DNA of 64,000 nucleotides from Cinnamomum chago (lineage: Eukaryota > Streptophyta > Magnoliopsida > Laurales > Lauraceae): the NCBI GenBank assembly GCA_038049695.1, contig CP142454.1, forward strand, positions 17,864,501 through 17,928,500, in the 5' to 3' direction. The notes under the pieces are model-generated. The model saw only the letters and a list, made by a program, of their open reading frames with translations, was not told where the DNA came from and made no database searches. Of this stretch, positions 24,501-38,300 are shown in pieces. Position numbers and translations under genes: made by a program. Numbering within the stretch: position 1 is the first letter of the stretch; every line of letters begins with the position of its first letter.

Positions 24501-27500
24501 AAGAAGAGACAATATTCTCTGTGAATTCGATGATCCCTTTGAGGGTCTCATTCTTTGATTATATAGATACAAGTTGCTATAAGAGTTACAGGAATTGAGG
24601 CAACTAGCTAAATTACAATCTTTCTATTCTAATTCTATTCTAATTAGATCTCCTAATAAGGCAGGAAATAATATACATAGCTGTACAATCGATGCTTGTT
24701 TTGACCCGCAAGTTGGGCCTTTTCTGCCATGGGTTGTGACCCACTGACCCATTGGACCATGACCCACTGACCCATTTGACACCCCCCCTCAAATTGATGC
24801 GGGTGAATCAACGAGCATCAATTTGCCAACCAAGAACTGGTGACGTGGCCGAGGAAGTCCCTTGGTAAAAATATCAGCAATTTGAAGACTAGTAGGGACA
24901 TGAGGAAGAGTGATGGCTTCACGCACAAATGCATCACGTATGTAATGACAAGTCACTTCAATGTGCTTTGTGCGTTCATGGAATACAGGATTTTCAGTAA
25001 TCCGTATGGCACTGGTATTGTCAGCATAGAGAGGTGTGGGTCCAGATTGTGGAAATCCAAGCTCAGTAAGGAGACCCCGAAGCCAGATAATTTCAGAAGT
25101 GGCGGCCGACATCGCGCGATATTCGGCTTCTGTGGATGATTTGGAGACTTTATCTTGTTTCTTACACTTCCAAGAGATCAACGAGTCCCCTAAGAACATG
25201 CACCAACCCGTGGTAGACCGTCGACTATCTGGGCAGCCAGCCCAGTCAGAGTCGGAGTAAGCGATGAGAGAAGTCGAATTGCCCACAGGAAAGAATAGGC
25301 CACGAGATGGTGTATGAAGAACATAGCGAAGAATGCGCCGCACAGCAACCAGGTGGAGATGGCGTGGTTGTGTCATGAACTGACTAACCAGATTCACCGC
25401 ATATGAGATATCAGGCCGAGTGATAGTCAAATAGATCAAACTGCCGATCAAGCGGCGGTACATTGTGGCATCAGGAAGAAGATCACCTGTATCTTGTGCG
25501 AGTTGAAGATTGGCCTCAACAGGAGTATCCACAGGAGTCGAGTTTTGAAGACCAGCCGTCTCAATGAGATCCATAGCATATTTGTGCTGATCGAGGATAA
25601 GACCTTTCGCGGACTGATGAACCTCAAGACCTAAAAAGTATGTGAGAGGCCCTAAGTCTTTCATATGAAAAGATTCATGTAAGGAAGCTTGGAGATGAGT
25701 GATCATGCCAGAATCTGTCCCAGATATGATGATATCATCCACGTATACCAAGAGGACAGTAATCCCATTTGATGAGCGATGCAGGAACATAGAAGGATCC
25801 GAGGCACTTTGAGAGAACTGTAGGTGAAGAAGAGCATCCCGAAATTTCTCAAACCAAGCGCGCGGAGCTTGCTTAAGACCATATAGAGAGCGTCGTAAGC
25901 GCGCACAATCACCTGCCGAGACACCCGTAACTCCTTGAGGAAGCCGCATATAGACTTCTTCCTTGAGATCCCCATGAAGGAAAGCATTCTTGACATCAAA
26001 TTGATAAAGAGGCCATGAGTGGGAAGCAGCAATGGCCAGAACAGTCCGGATTGTGGTCATTTTTGCCACTGGAGCAAATGTTTCTTCATAGTCGATACCA
26101 TATTCCTGTCGGTTGCCCAATGCGACTAACCGTGCTTTATAGCGATCCAACGAGCCATCGGCCTTAAGTTTGACGGAGAAAACCCATTTGCAACCGATAG
26201 GTCTTGCAGAGGAGGGGCATGGAACAATATCCCAAGTATGATTCTGTTGCAGTGCATCTAATTCTTCGTGCATAGCCTTTCGCCAACAGTCATGCTTAAC
26301 CGCCTGTGAGTAAGAGGTAGGAATAGTAATGGAAGAAAGGGTAGCAAGCAAGGAAGTGTGAGTGAACCCATATTTGTCTGGAGGCTTAGAGACACGAGTG
26401 GAGCGGCGAAGTGGAGGTGGAGGTGCAGCATCAGGGGATGAAGCGGGGGCAAGATCAGGTGCCGGCGAAGGATCCGGAGGGGGAGGCAGTTGTGGAACAT
26501 CTTTGTGACGACGACGTTCATAAACAATTAGTGGAGAAGAGAACGTGTCAGAAAAAGCTGGTAGATGAGAAAATGAAGGTAAATCCGAGGAATGTGTAGA
26601 AAAAAACTTTTGAGTTTCAAAAAAAGTAACATTTCGAGAAATTCTAATGCGGTTGATCGCAGGATCAAAACATATATACCCCTTCTGGTGAGATGCGTAA
26701 CCAAGGAACGCACATTTGGCTGACTGAGCTGTTAATTTGGTACGTTCAGTAGGAGGAAGATGAACAAATCACACACATCCAAAGATGCGCATGTGGGTGT
26801 AAGAGGGATCCTTATGAAAGATACGAAAGTATGGTGTATGATTGTGGAGGCGAGAGGATGGTAAGCGATTGATTAAGTGAACCGCAGTGGCTAAAGCTTC
26901 GGGCCAAAATCTTGCGGGAACTGATGATTCTAAGAGAAGAGAACGAACAGTATCTAGAAGATGTCTGTTTTTTCGTTCTGCAACTCCGTTCTGTTGAGGG
27001 GTATAAGGGCACGATCGCTGCGATAATATCCCGTTTTGTTGCAAAAAAGTTTGAAATTGATGAGACATATACTCCCCTCCAGAATCAGATCGGAGAATTT
27101 TTATGCGAGCAGAAAATTGATTTTTAACATATGCCAAAAATTTTTGAAAAACATCGAAGACTTCAGATTTAGTGTGCAAGAAATATACCCATGTGAATCT
27201 ACTATGATCATCAATAAAAGTAACAAAATATTTGAACTCTGTGTGAGAGATTACCGGAGTAATCCCCCAGACATCACTATGAATAATGTCAAAGCAATTA
27301 GAAGCCATAGTAGAGTTTGAGGGAAAGGGAAGAACTTTGCTTTTTCCAAGTTTGCAAACAGAACACTCATCAGAAATACGACTAAAAGAAATTGCATTTT
27401 TATTAAGACTACCAGTGTTTAACATCAAAGATAACAGTTTTGAATGAGGATGGCCTAATCTATTATGCCAGAGCCTCCAAACATCTTGCGGAGAAAAACA

Positions 27501-30500
27501 TGAAAAAGCAGAAAGCTGGTTATTCTGAGAGATGGGCATAACAAGAGGAAACAAGCGTCCACACTTAGGCCCCTTCGCGATCACCATCCCCGACACTGGA
27601 TCCTGCACAACACAACCAGAGCGAGAAAAGGAAACATCACAATTATCATCAACAAGTTGTCCAACAGACAGGAGATTCGTGGTGAGGTGTGGAGAGAGAA
27701 AGACATTTGTGAGAGGTAATGAATGAATGATATCACCAGTGGCTGTAATGGGAAGCTTTTGACCATCAGCAGTATGAACTTGCAAATTGCCATTGTATGG
27801 TTGCAGGTTAGTAAGATGAGAGGGGGAGGAGGTCATGTGATTGGAAGCTCCAGAATCAATAAACCATATGGAGGAGGAGGATTGGTGGTTACCTGAAATG
27901 CCCAGTGCAGAGAAGGCATTTATGATCATTTGTTGAATAAGCTCAGGGGTGATCTGAGGAGCAGTATTGGAGGCAGTAGGTGGTGAAGGCATGACCGGTG
28001 TTGAAGAACTGTCACTGGAAGTAGTAGCATCAGCAGCGTTGACATGATATGCCCGTGGAGTGCGATTCTGTGGTCGCCTTCTGCAATCACTAATGACGTG
28101 ACCATTGGATTTGCAGTAATTACAAAACTTGGTCTTACACTGTGAAGCATAGTGTCCATAACTCTTACAGCCAAAACATTGGATTTTGCTGAGATCCCGT
28201 GCAGGGGTTTGTCCTTTAGTAGTAGACGCAGGACTGTGGGAAACACCCGGGTTGTAACTGGCAATGGCAGGATATGCAACACTAGAAGAGGTTCCTGAGA
28301 ACTGTTGCTTCAAAGCATGCTGAGTAAGTTGACTCTGTTCCTCTCGCAAGAGTTCATGAAGGCACTCATTCAGGGATGGAGATGGAACTCGGCTCATCAG
28401 ATTAGAACGAATGATCTCATATTCAGATCTCAGTTTCATGAGAAACTGATCTCGATGAGAAGTTGCCTGTAATTGTTGTATTTCAGAAAGAGCTGCCTCA
28501 GAGACATGGAGGTATTTGATTTCATCATACTCTGCCCACAGATTAAGAAAACCCGTATAATAGTCCTGGATGGAAGAAGTGCCTTGGGAATATTGAGCAA
28601 TCTCCAGTTCAAGTTGGTATTGTCGGGCAGAATTCCCTTGGTGATACACTTGTTTCAGATATTCCCACATCTCCTTGGATGTCTTGTACGGTTTGAGGTT
28701 CAAGATATATTGTGGTTCCACAGAACCAAGAATCCATGTTTTGATCTTGGCATCTTTGGTATTCCAAGAAAGAATTTTTTTCTCATCTTCCTTAGGTCGT
28801 GGATCCCATCCTTCAACTAGGCCCCACATCTCCTTACCTTCAAGATATACTTGAAGTTGATAGGACCAGGAAGTATAATTTTTCCCATTAAATTTGATCA
28901 ATGTAATTTCATGTTTATCCATGTCAGTAATCTTATCAGATCCCTTAAGACAGCACACAGCAACAATAGAAGATAGCAGATGCAGTAACAGAGGAGTCCA
29001 AGTAGAACAGACCACAGAGTGCAAAAATTGCACAAAAAAACAGCCCAGGCGACCAAAAAAATTGGAGTTATAGCCTGACGTGGGTCCCACAGAAAGATCT
29101 GAATGGTGATCAGATCAGTAGCTAGAGACTAGGAGAGAATTTCCTTTCCAGCAGTCCAAGTTTTATCCAGATCGGATCTGAATCAAGGATTTTGTACGGT
29201 GGTGATAAAAACTATTTAAAGAAAGTGATTAACCACAAGAAGGAGCAAAACGCCTACCTCTGCTCACTGAAAATTGCTGAAAAAATCTCTAAAATAACCA
29301 GGAAGGATGGTCGACCAAGTATGGAGTGAAACTTGGGGACTGTGAGATGATCGTAGGTGGGCCACCAGTTGATCAGATGAAGAAACAGCCACGGGATGCC
29401 TCTGCAGAGCACAGATCCTTGATCTGAGTGAAGAAATCCTCAACCAATGTCCTCAATCACCAGAGGAAGCAGACGACCAGATTGGTTGCAATGGTTTGGC
29501 TTACTAATTTTGATCTAGGGTGGGCCACTTCTGATCACACGTTGATCTGACGACTTCCAATGCTTGGAAGATGAAGAAAAATACCCAGAGAGTCTCTCAG
29601 AGACTATGACAACTTCCAACACTTGGAAGATGGCTCAGACACATATAGCTCTGATACCATGTGAAAGGCAGCAATGGAAGAAGAGACAATATTCTCTGTG
29701 AATTCGATGATCCCTTTGAGGGTCTCATTCTTTGATTATATAGATACAAGTTGCTATAAGAGTTACAGGAATTGAGGCAACTAGCTAAATTACAATCTTT
29801 CTATTCTAATTCTATTCTAATTAGATCTCCTAATAAGGCAGGAAATAATATACATAGCTGTACAATCGATGCTTGTTTTGACCCACAAGTTGGGCCTTTT
29901 CTGCCATGGGTTGTGACCCACTGACCCATTGGACCATGACCCACTGACCCATTTGACATCTTTGTGGTCTTCTCCTAAACTTTGGGTTCTTAGTGGTCCA
30001 ACTCCACTCTACTAGACAATACAAGTATGATCCAGAGAGCCACAACTCCAGTCTTTCATGAGTGGACCAAACACATTCAGCATGATTGCCACTTCATCTG
30101 ACATGTCTCATTCGGAACTATGCATCTTCCTCATGTCTCCCAATTTCAATTGGCTGATCTTTTCACCTAAGCTATGACAAGATCTCATCATTATGCTCTA
30201 ACTGACAAATTGATGCTTCGACAATCTCTGCATGAATTTGAGGGGGAGTGTAGAAATAATGGGAACCACAGATAATCAAGTGGTCCCACAGTCCCACTCG
30301 TAATCACACGTGTAATGATAAGTGTGAATATAGGAGATGTGGATAGATTTGCTGTAATTAGATTAATTTCTGTATTGATTAGATTAGACCACAGAATGCC
30401 GGTAAGACAATTTTCTCCAAATTTATGTGTTCTTCATCGACTATGTCAATATATTTATGAAATTCTGCAAACAAATTCTGGATGTGATAGTTTTAACTTA

Positions 30501-33500
30501 TTGATTTTTACTTTTGTAATTTTGTACTTCTTTAAGCAGAGACTGGAATTTCTTGGAGATGCAGTACTGGATTACTTGATAACATCATATCTTTATTCAG
30601 TTTATCCAGATTTGAAGCCTGGCCAATTGACTGATTTGAGGTCAATAGCTGTAAACAATAATTCATTTGCGCATTTAGCAGTACATAAATCCTTCCATTC
30701 ATATCTTATCAGTGAATCTAATAACCTCTCTGAGGATATCAAGATGTTCGTGAATGCATCTTCTGGTGAAAAGTGCCTTTGTAAGGAGCTGAAATGTCCA
30801 AAGGTATTTCCCCTATTACTATCCTGGTTTGGGCTTGGTTGTGTATAAATATTGTCTTTCTTTTACTGATCAAGTGATTCTGGTTTTCTGCTTTATGAAA
30901 CTTAACCGTTTTCTTCCTCTGTTTTGGTGCAACTTAACAGTCTTCATTAGGGGAGTGCTTAAACTTAACTTCAACCACACTGTTTCCCTTCAATTCGGAT
31001 GCTTCATTAACATTAATTTAACATAGAGATAAACAATCACATAAGAAGATGCAACGAACTCAAAATGTTACATGGAGCTGCAACAGAGAATTTTGAGTAA
31101 ATATTGTGGCAACAAGATGGGAGCAAGGTTCTTAAATGTTTCTTGCTCCTAATGACACAAAAATGTTAGGTAGAGAACTCGACCTTATCTATTTATTCTC
31201 TATTTGTGCTAGGGATATGGAAAATTATGTAAATGAGGCACTGATGCCAGTTGATGTATGAAGAAATCACAGCGCTCTGATTCTAAAACAGATGTAACCA
31301 GGTCTGATTGGGCTTTCTCTAGAACATATGATGAACAGATATCTGAATCTGAATTGACCATAGTTTAGAATGTTGAGAATATTGAGAAACTGTTTCATAA
31401 TATTTATGTATCAGCTTGAGGGGGAGTGTTGAAAATATTGAGAAATAGTTGGATTTATTTGTAATTTGGGTCGTTGGGTTTATTTGTAATCTTGGGAGTA
31501 AGTTTTCTATATTAGGATTGAGTTATTTTAGGATAGAGTTGTGATGGGATAAAGATTAGATTTTCTAGTCTGGGTCTGATGAAGTTTCCTAGTTTGAGTA
31601 GATAGATATCTTTGGTTGTACTCTTATAAATAGCCAATGGCTATTCTTAATGAACTCTCCTAAGAGAATTTAGTTCAAATTATTCTGTCAAGTAGTCCCT
31701 CATTTCAACTTGGAGGATGAGTTACAATAAGAAAACAGTCCAAATACATCACAGATTATGTGGTCAGAAACTTTGATGCAACTATAACTGAGAATTAATC
31801 TAGGTGAATAGAATAAAAGTAGTGTTTTTTCAGAACAAGACATGCACCTTCCTGGGGTTTTGCATAGCAATCTCCAATAGGTAAGCTCCCTTTTAACCTT
31901 GCTATTTAGTTAACTGAAGGTTTCATGCATTATTATTTCTATGAGCATTAGCAAATGCAATAGAATCCAACAGTTCCCTTTTCACTATGACAAAAGCTAG
32001 AAGCCACACTATCCTTCATTGAATTGAGAATCCAATTCATTATTAACATAGTTTTTTTATTTCTAATCAGCATGTTTCGAATCATGCTTAGTAGGTTTCT
32101 TAATTCTTCTATTTACAGACATTCTTTATAACTTTAATATTTAACAGATTTACTAATTACCAACAAAAAAAAAAGATTTTCTGTACTCCAGTTACTTGAA
32201 TTTACAATGCTGGACAACAGGGAATTGCCCAGTGGAAACCCTTTATTTTCTTTAACTAATTTATTATGATGAAAATTGCCAATTTTTAGTGCTGAAAGAT
32301 AGTTAGGGCTTATTTGTAAATTTCTTTCCTTCATCTAGTGTGTAAATATTCAGTGAGCAGCTTGGAATAAACACCATCTGCTTCCTTTTGTAACTGCTTT
32401 CGTGGGAACTTTATCAGCATGATCTTCATTAGACTCAACCTTCGATGAATCTTTGATCTGTATGTGCAACTTGACCGGAGAAGGAGATAAAATTCTCATG
32501 TGCTCCATAGCATAAACTTACACTCAGCAGAACTCCTGATTTAGACTGTACCTTTGTATGATACACTGCGTATCCAAAGATGCTATAATGTTACAATGTA
32601 TTTCTAATGGCATGACTATCTTTTCTGATGATGAGGAACTTTATCAGCGTGATCTTCATTAGACTCGACCTTTGATGAATCTTTGATTTGTATGTGCAAC
32701 TTGACCGGCGAAGGAGATAAAATTCTCATGTTTTCCATAGCATAAACTTACACTCAACAGTCTGCACAACTCCTGATTTAGACTGTACCTTTGTATGATA
32801 CACTGTGTATCCAAAGATGCTAAAATGTTACATTGCAATTCTAATGGCATGACAGAATCTTTTTCTGATGGTTGAGTAGGTTTTTCACAAAAACCCTTCA
32901 GTGATGAACATTCATCCATAACTCGTTGATTGCTTGGATCCACACTACCAAGTAATGGTGGAGTACACATAGGGTTTTGCCCCTAACTTGAATGATCTCA
33001 TAAACTTATTGTAAATTAGAATTTAAAAATTAGACTTTTTATTTCAGACCTTAATCTAATTAGCTCTTATTAATTAGACTAGAGTTTCCAAATGAGCCCT
33101 TGACTTTTGTGATAAGTGACAACCTGATATTTGTAGATACTACACACCATCAGATCTAAATACCTCGATAGGTTTGCTGAATGGTCCCACTCCGCTTCCG
33201 CTATACAACTTTGATTTGTTAAAAAAAGTTTCTCCTTTTATTTGAACTTGGCTGGAAAACCCCAAATATGTTTTTTTTTTTTATAATTTTTTGTTTTAAA
33301 ATTAGGGTTGAGTTTTGGAGGTGAGTTTGTGTTTAAAAAGGCATGGATTCAATGAGAATTGGGAAAGCATTGGAGATTCATAGAGTTTGAGTTGGACATG
33401 TTTTGGACTTCGTTTTTAGGGTTTCTGGAACCAATATGGATGGTTTTGAAGGTCAACGAAATTGAAGGAAAAACAAGGGTGTGTTCGTGTAACGACCAGA

Positions 33501-35311
33501 GCCCGTTGTCCGTATGATATTTTCCGCTTTGGCTCATGGAATTCCAACCCAATCTGGCCGCATGGTTTTAAAAGGCTTTATGTGGAGTTAAGGTCAGGTC
33601 GCACATTATAAGCCTAGGGTCAGGACTTGGATATTTCCAATGTGGGACTTGAACAAAGCATCACGGTGCTAACTGAAGCACTCCACCCTTACCCCTGCAG
33701 ATTTCCCTTTCTTGACTCACAGGAACACTTGACCTGGTCTTGCTTAAAGGGATTATCCAGGCGGATTGGGGTCTCACACTCTCCCCCACCAAAAATATAG
33801 TCGTCCTCGGCTCTGGTTCCATTTTGTAACGACCCGAGCTTGCTGTCTACATGATATTGTCTGCTTTGGCTTGTTGGATTCCAACCTAATCTTGCCGCGC
33901 GGTTTTAAAAGGCCTCTTGTGGAGTTAAGGCCAGGTCGCACCTTATAAGCCTAGGGTCAAGACTTGGATATTTCTGATGTGGGGCTTGGACAAAGCCTCA
34001 GGGTGCTAACCAAAGCACTCCACCCTTATCCCTGTGGATTCCCCTTTCTTGGCTCACAGGGTCTTGCCTCAAGGGATTACCCAGGCGGATTAGGGTCGCA
34101 CAGTTTGGTTGGGCTCCTTAAAAGCCAAATGTGCTTTTCCTAAAGTAGCTTGTCATAAGCTACTTCTTTAAACCAACCTTTAAGAAAAATAAAGTTTGGT
34201 TAGCATGTACTTTTTAACAACAAAAGTATCCAAGAATGTTTGGGCAGGACATCATAAAAATTAGCTTTTAGCTTATAATAACCGTATATTATAGCACATA
34301 TATAAACAACAAGAAGAAATCTAGACTTAAAGTTCAAAAGAAAAATATGAACATTGTATTTTTCCAAATCCTTGTGTTTTCTAAAAATTCAACCATGGAG
34401 AACAAACAAAAAAAACCCAAGACCAAATTTTTGGGTCCCACATACAACTTTTTTTTTTTGCTAACGGAGGGTTCCTAATCCTTTGGACTGAACTATTCCC
34501 TCCGGGCCCAGAGAGAAGCCGGGTAAAACCCCTGTGACCCCTAGGTGGTAACACAAGTGGACCCAACCTTCGGGTCCTGAAGAGGAGGGAACCGGGAGTC
34601 GATACCAGGACCTCTAGCTCCGGAAGAGAGAGGAACCGTGGTCCTAACCACTCGGCCAACCCCTTGGGGTCCCACATACAACTTAACTATTCAAAACATG
34701 AGCACAACCACATGTTAGAAAAGGCAAAAAAATTAAAAAATCTCGAGATTGGCATTACCATATCTATTCCTCATGAAAATAATAGTTGAAATGGAAGTTT
34801 TACTATGACTAACTGGAACAAAAAAAAAAAACCCAGAACCAATTATAGTGTCCTCCCATGTAATTATGCATCCATGAAATGTTTTGCAATTGCGTTAACT
34901 AAAAGAAAGGATGAGCGATTGTTATTGACTTATTGTCCCATAACCTTAACAGGCACCAAGAAGCAGTGCAATTCGCCATGAGAATAAGACCTGCATTATG
35001 ATGCTATTGGTAGATCATGAACAAAGGTATACCCCAACCCAAGTCTGGATATTGCCATGGTGTCTCTAATTTGAAGATCAGGATTTATGGGAACCCTAAA
35101 GGTCATGGTCATGGACCAGATATGAAATTATAAAACCGAATTCTCCACCTCTTTCTTTCAACTGGGTTGTTTCGATTAGTTTCTAGGGTTAAGATTTGGA
35201 TTTTATGATTATCAAGAGTTAAAGATCGAAAGAAAATAAGGAGAGAAATGAAAGGGGGAGGTTTCAAAGGGGTCTCTAGCAAAAGAAAGAGGAAGCTGCT
35301 TGCATGGTTCT

Positions 35312-35374
<63 letters not shown>

Positions 35375-38300
35375 CATGAACGTCCGACTTCCCGCAAAAG
35401 AGAGAAGTTGTTTCTCTATGTGAAGCGGGTGCCGGTTGCTTTTCTTAAAAGTGGGCTTTTAACTTTTGCTTATTTAAAAGTGCTTTTAAAAGTATGATAA
35501 CCAAACAAATTTTTTTGGGTTTTAGGCTTTTTAAAAGTTAAAAGCTCGAAAAGAATTTTTAATGAGTCCAACCAAACGCGACAGTGAGATTATCGCATAA
35601 GCATAGGGGTCAAGACCATGGTTGACTTCATCTTAAGATTGTTACTGCACCATGGCTCTGATTCCATGTAGAAATTTGAGAAACTACATTTAGTTAAAAG
35701 TTGTGGTTGCCGTCGCAGTCGACCCCAAAAAGCGATATGACACGGCGTTGCATCGTGGTTCATGTCATCGTTGTCTGTTGCAGTGCTAAATTTTGTTTTA
35801 CCCCCAAAAAATGAAAAATATAAAAAAAAAATACAGAATATTGTAAAATGCTAGAAAACGATGTTTTTCTTCCATTAGTGTAAACACTGAAAAGAAAAAT
35901 GCCATTCCCTCTAAGTTATAACATTCTGTATCCCTGTCTTATTTGAAATCAATCAAAATCTTATGACTGAGTTGAGTTTTCGTGATAGAGTGGTTGGGGG
36001 AGGTCAAGTAGCCTCTTACCTTGTGGACCTGTGGTTGCATTTGGAAAGAAGGAAATGGATGAGAAGAAAGTGAAATAGGGTTTTAACCGAACAGTGGGCT
36101 ATCAGATGATATTTTCAAATATCGGCCAATAGATCAGTCAAGACCGATATTTTCAAAAGATTGACCGATATATTGGTCCGGACCAAAATTTTGAAAAATA
36201 TCGGCCAAGATCGACCGGTATTTTGGCGATGTTTTGTATTCTGTGATCTTGGTACCAATATTTGCAAAATACTGTCATGGTTGGGAGGTTGATGTGAACC
36301 CTAACCTTTGTATTTTGAACCATGGGTAAAACCCACTGCATCTTCATTATGAGAAAATGCCCCAAATAAACTAGAGAAGAATGGAGAAGAGGATAGAAAA
36401 TAAAGTTTCAAATGTATTCAAAATTCAAACCTATTCAAACTTAAAATTCGAACTTATTTCCTCTCTCTTTCCTGTTCTAATATCTTTCCTAATATCCCGA
36501 GCACTAATCACATAATTATAGGAAACTTAATCACAACATGACTCGAGCCTAACACAAGTTCAATCTAATCCTAATCCAAGACAAAATTATCCACTTTTTT
36601 TTAGCAATGACAGAAAACCTCTTCTCTTCATAGTTTCTCATAATAAAAAATTAACCCATAGTTATTGTAAATTAACAAATAAGTCCTAACTATCTCTAAC
36701 ATGTAGAAGATCAATCAGCTTCCCAATCAAAACTATGGATTGTTCATCCAGCTAACTTAAGTCACAATTTAGGGATGAATACTTGTCCACAGTGTCAAAT
36801 ACAAGATGGCTCAGGCCCACTTGGGCCCAATATGGTGGCATCCAATCTCGTTGGATTTGGTCAAATATTGCACAGTTTTCTTTCTTCCTTAATTTGATTG
36901 TAATTAGATTTAGTCTAATACTCTTTCTTTAATTAGATTGTAAATAGATTAGCTGATTTGTAGAGCTGATTTGTAGCCTTGGATAAGAGCTGATTTGTAG
37001 CGTTTGATAAGACATCTGTATTCTATATAATGGGAGAGAATCTCCAATGAAGACACAAAATTATAGCTCAAAATCTCTTTTACATGCTACGATTGTTATG
37101 GTATCAGAGCATCTCTTGTAAAGGCTACCAGTGTTCATCTTTTGAAGAGCCACAAGGACTCTATCAGAGAGAAATCCTTCTCTCTATCGTGCAGCAAACA
37201 GATCAAGGATCTGTCCTCAGAAATTTGGTTCCAGGAAAGCCAGATCTTTAACATCTTGAAATCTGATCATTGTGGCCCACCTGTGATCAGCCCTACTGCT
37301 CTTGGGAGACACAATCTTGTGTTTCAGAAGCACACAGATCAAGGATCTGTAATCTTGGGATCAACCAGATCAGGGATCTGTGATTTTTGTAAGCAGCAGG
37401 ACTTCTGTCACGATATGATCAACAGTGGCCCACCTGTGATCATCATGGGATATTCAGGAAACTCTACAGCAATGGTCGACCATCTCTTCTGATATTTTTG
37501 GTGATTTTTTCAGCATTTTTTCGAGATCAGAGGTAGGCTTTTGGACCCCACTTGTGATTTTCCAGTTTTATCAAATTGTTTTGATCACAGTCGTACAAAA
37601 TCTTGGATCGTGGATGGATTTTAGTGAAACTTGTATTGCTGGAAAGACATTTTGATACTGCTTACATCTAGTTGATTAGATTCTCCTTCTGATCAAACAG
37701 TGGGCCCCACGCAGGGATTCTATAGCATTTTTTTTTTGTCGTCTGGACCATTTTTCTGTGAATTTTTTTCACGGACTCCTGTCTGTTGTTCTGATCTCTT
37801 GGATTTGCCTTTTGTTACTACTTCTCTTTGTTTTGGTTCAAAATGGAGAAGTCTGAGGTAAACTTGATTCGATTTGATGGTAAAAACTATCCAGCATGGG
37901 CTTTTCAATTTCAATTATATCTTGAGGCCAAAGAATTATGGGGATTTGTTTCTGGTTCTGATCCAAAGCCTACAGAAGATGATAAAAAGATTTCTACTTG
38001 GAATACAAAAGATGCAAAAATTAAAACATGGATTCTTGGGGCTGTGGAACCTCATCTGATTCTAAATCTCAAACCCTATACAACCTCCAAGGAGATGTGG
38101 GGTTACTTGCAGACAGTTTATCATCAAGATAATTCTGCACGACAATTTCAACTTGAGTGTGAAATTGCATAATACAGTCAAGGCACCTTGACCATTCAGG
38201 ACTACTATTCTAGTTTCCGCAATCTGTGGAGTGAATATGATGGGATTAAATATGCTTCTGTGCCGAACAATATTCTTAAAACTATACAAGAACTTCAAGC

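Larger units (their letters stand above)
24483..29958 (-). mobile_element. young, near-complete Copia retrotransposon
   Basis: 5,476 bp on the minus strand. The 299-bp LTRs (24483-24781 and 29660-29958) differ at one base. The target duplication TCTTT is perfect (24478-24482 and 29959-29963). The primer binding site TGGTATCAGAGC is at 29659-29648, directly beside the 5' LTR. The polypurine tract GAGGGGGGG is at 24790-24782. It lies inside the old Copia at 22057-30389. Confidence 0.95.
22057..30389 (+). mobile_element. old Copia element with truncated 3' LTR, interrupted by a younger Copia
   Basis: The 5' LTR spans about 22057-22364. The primer binding site TGGTATCAGAGC (22368-22379) matches the initiator-Met tRNA site common in plant Copia. 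Gag-like residues appear near 23780. RNase H pieces occur at 24285-24471 ([10 protein letters not shown]) and 29994-30210 ([31 protein letters not shown]). A polypurine tract TTTGAGGGGGAG precedes the 3' LTR at 30249, which is cut short at about 30389. The coding sequence is full of stops. Confidence 0.75.
34685..36792. other. intron stretch with a GA repeat and a hAT fragment
   Basis: Holds the (GA)n tract and hAT fragment listed separately. Otherwise AT-rich DNA with no gene seen. Confidence 0.4.

Noticed and set aside
34594-34658. A functional tRNA gene
   Set aside because: Box A and box B are present but no cloverleaf fits; the poly(A) tail and 18-bp duplications show a SINE.
35212-35497. 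Frames with long Ser-Leu or Arg-Glu repeats
   Set aside because: They are translations of the (GA)n microsatellite.
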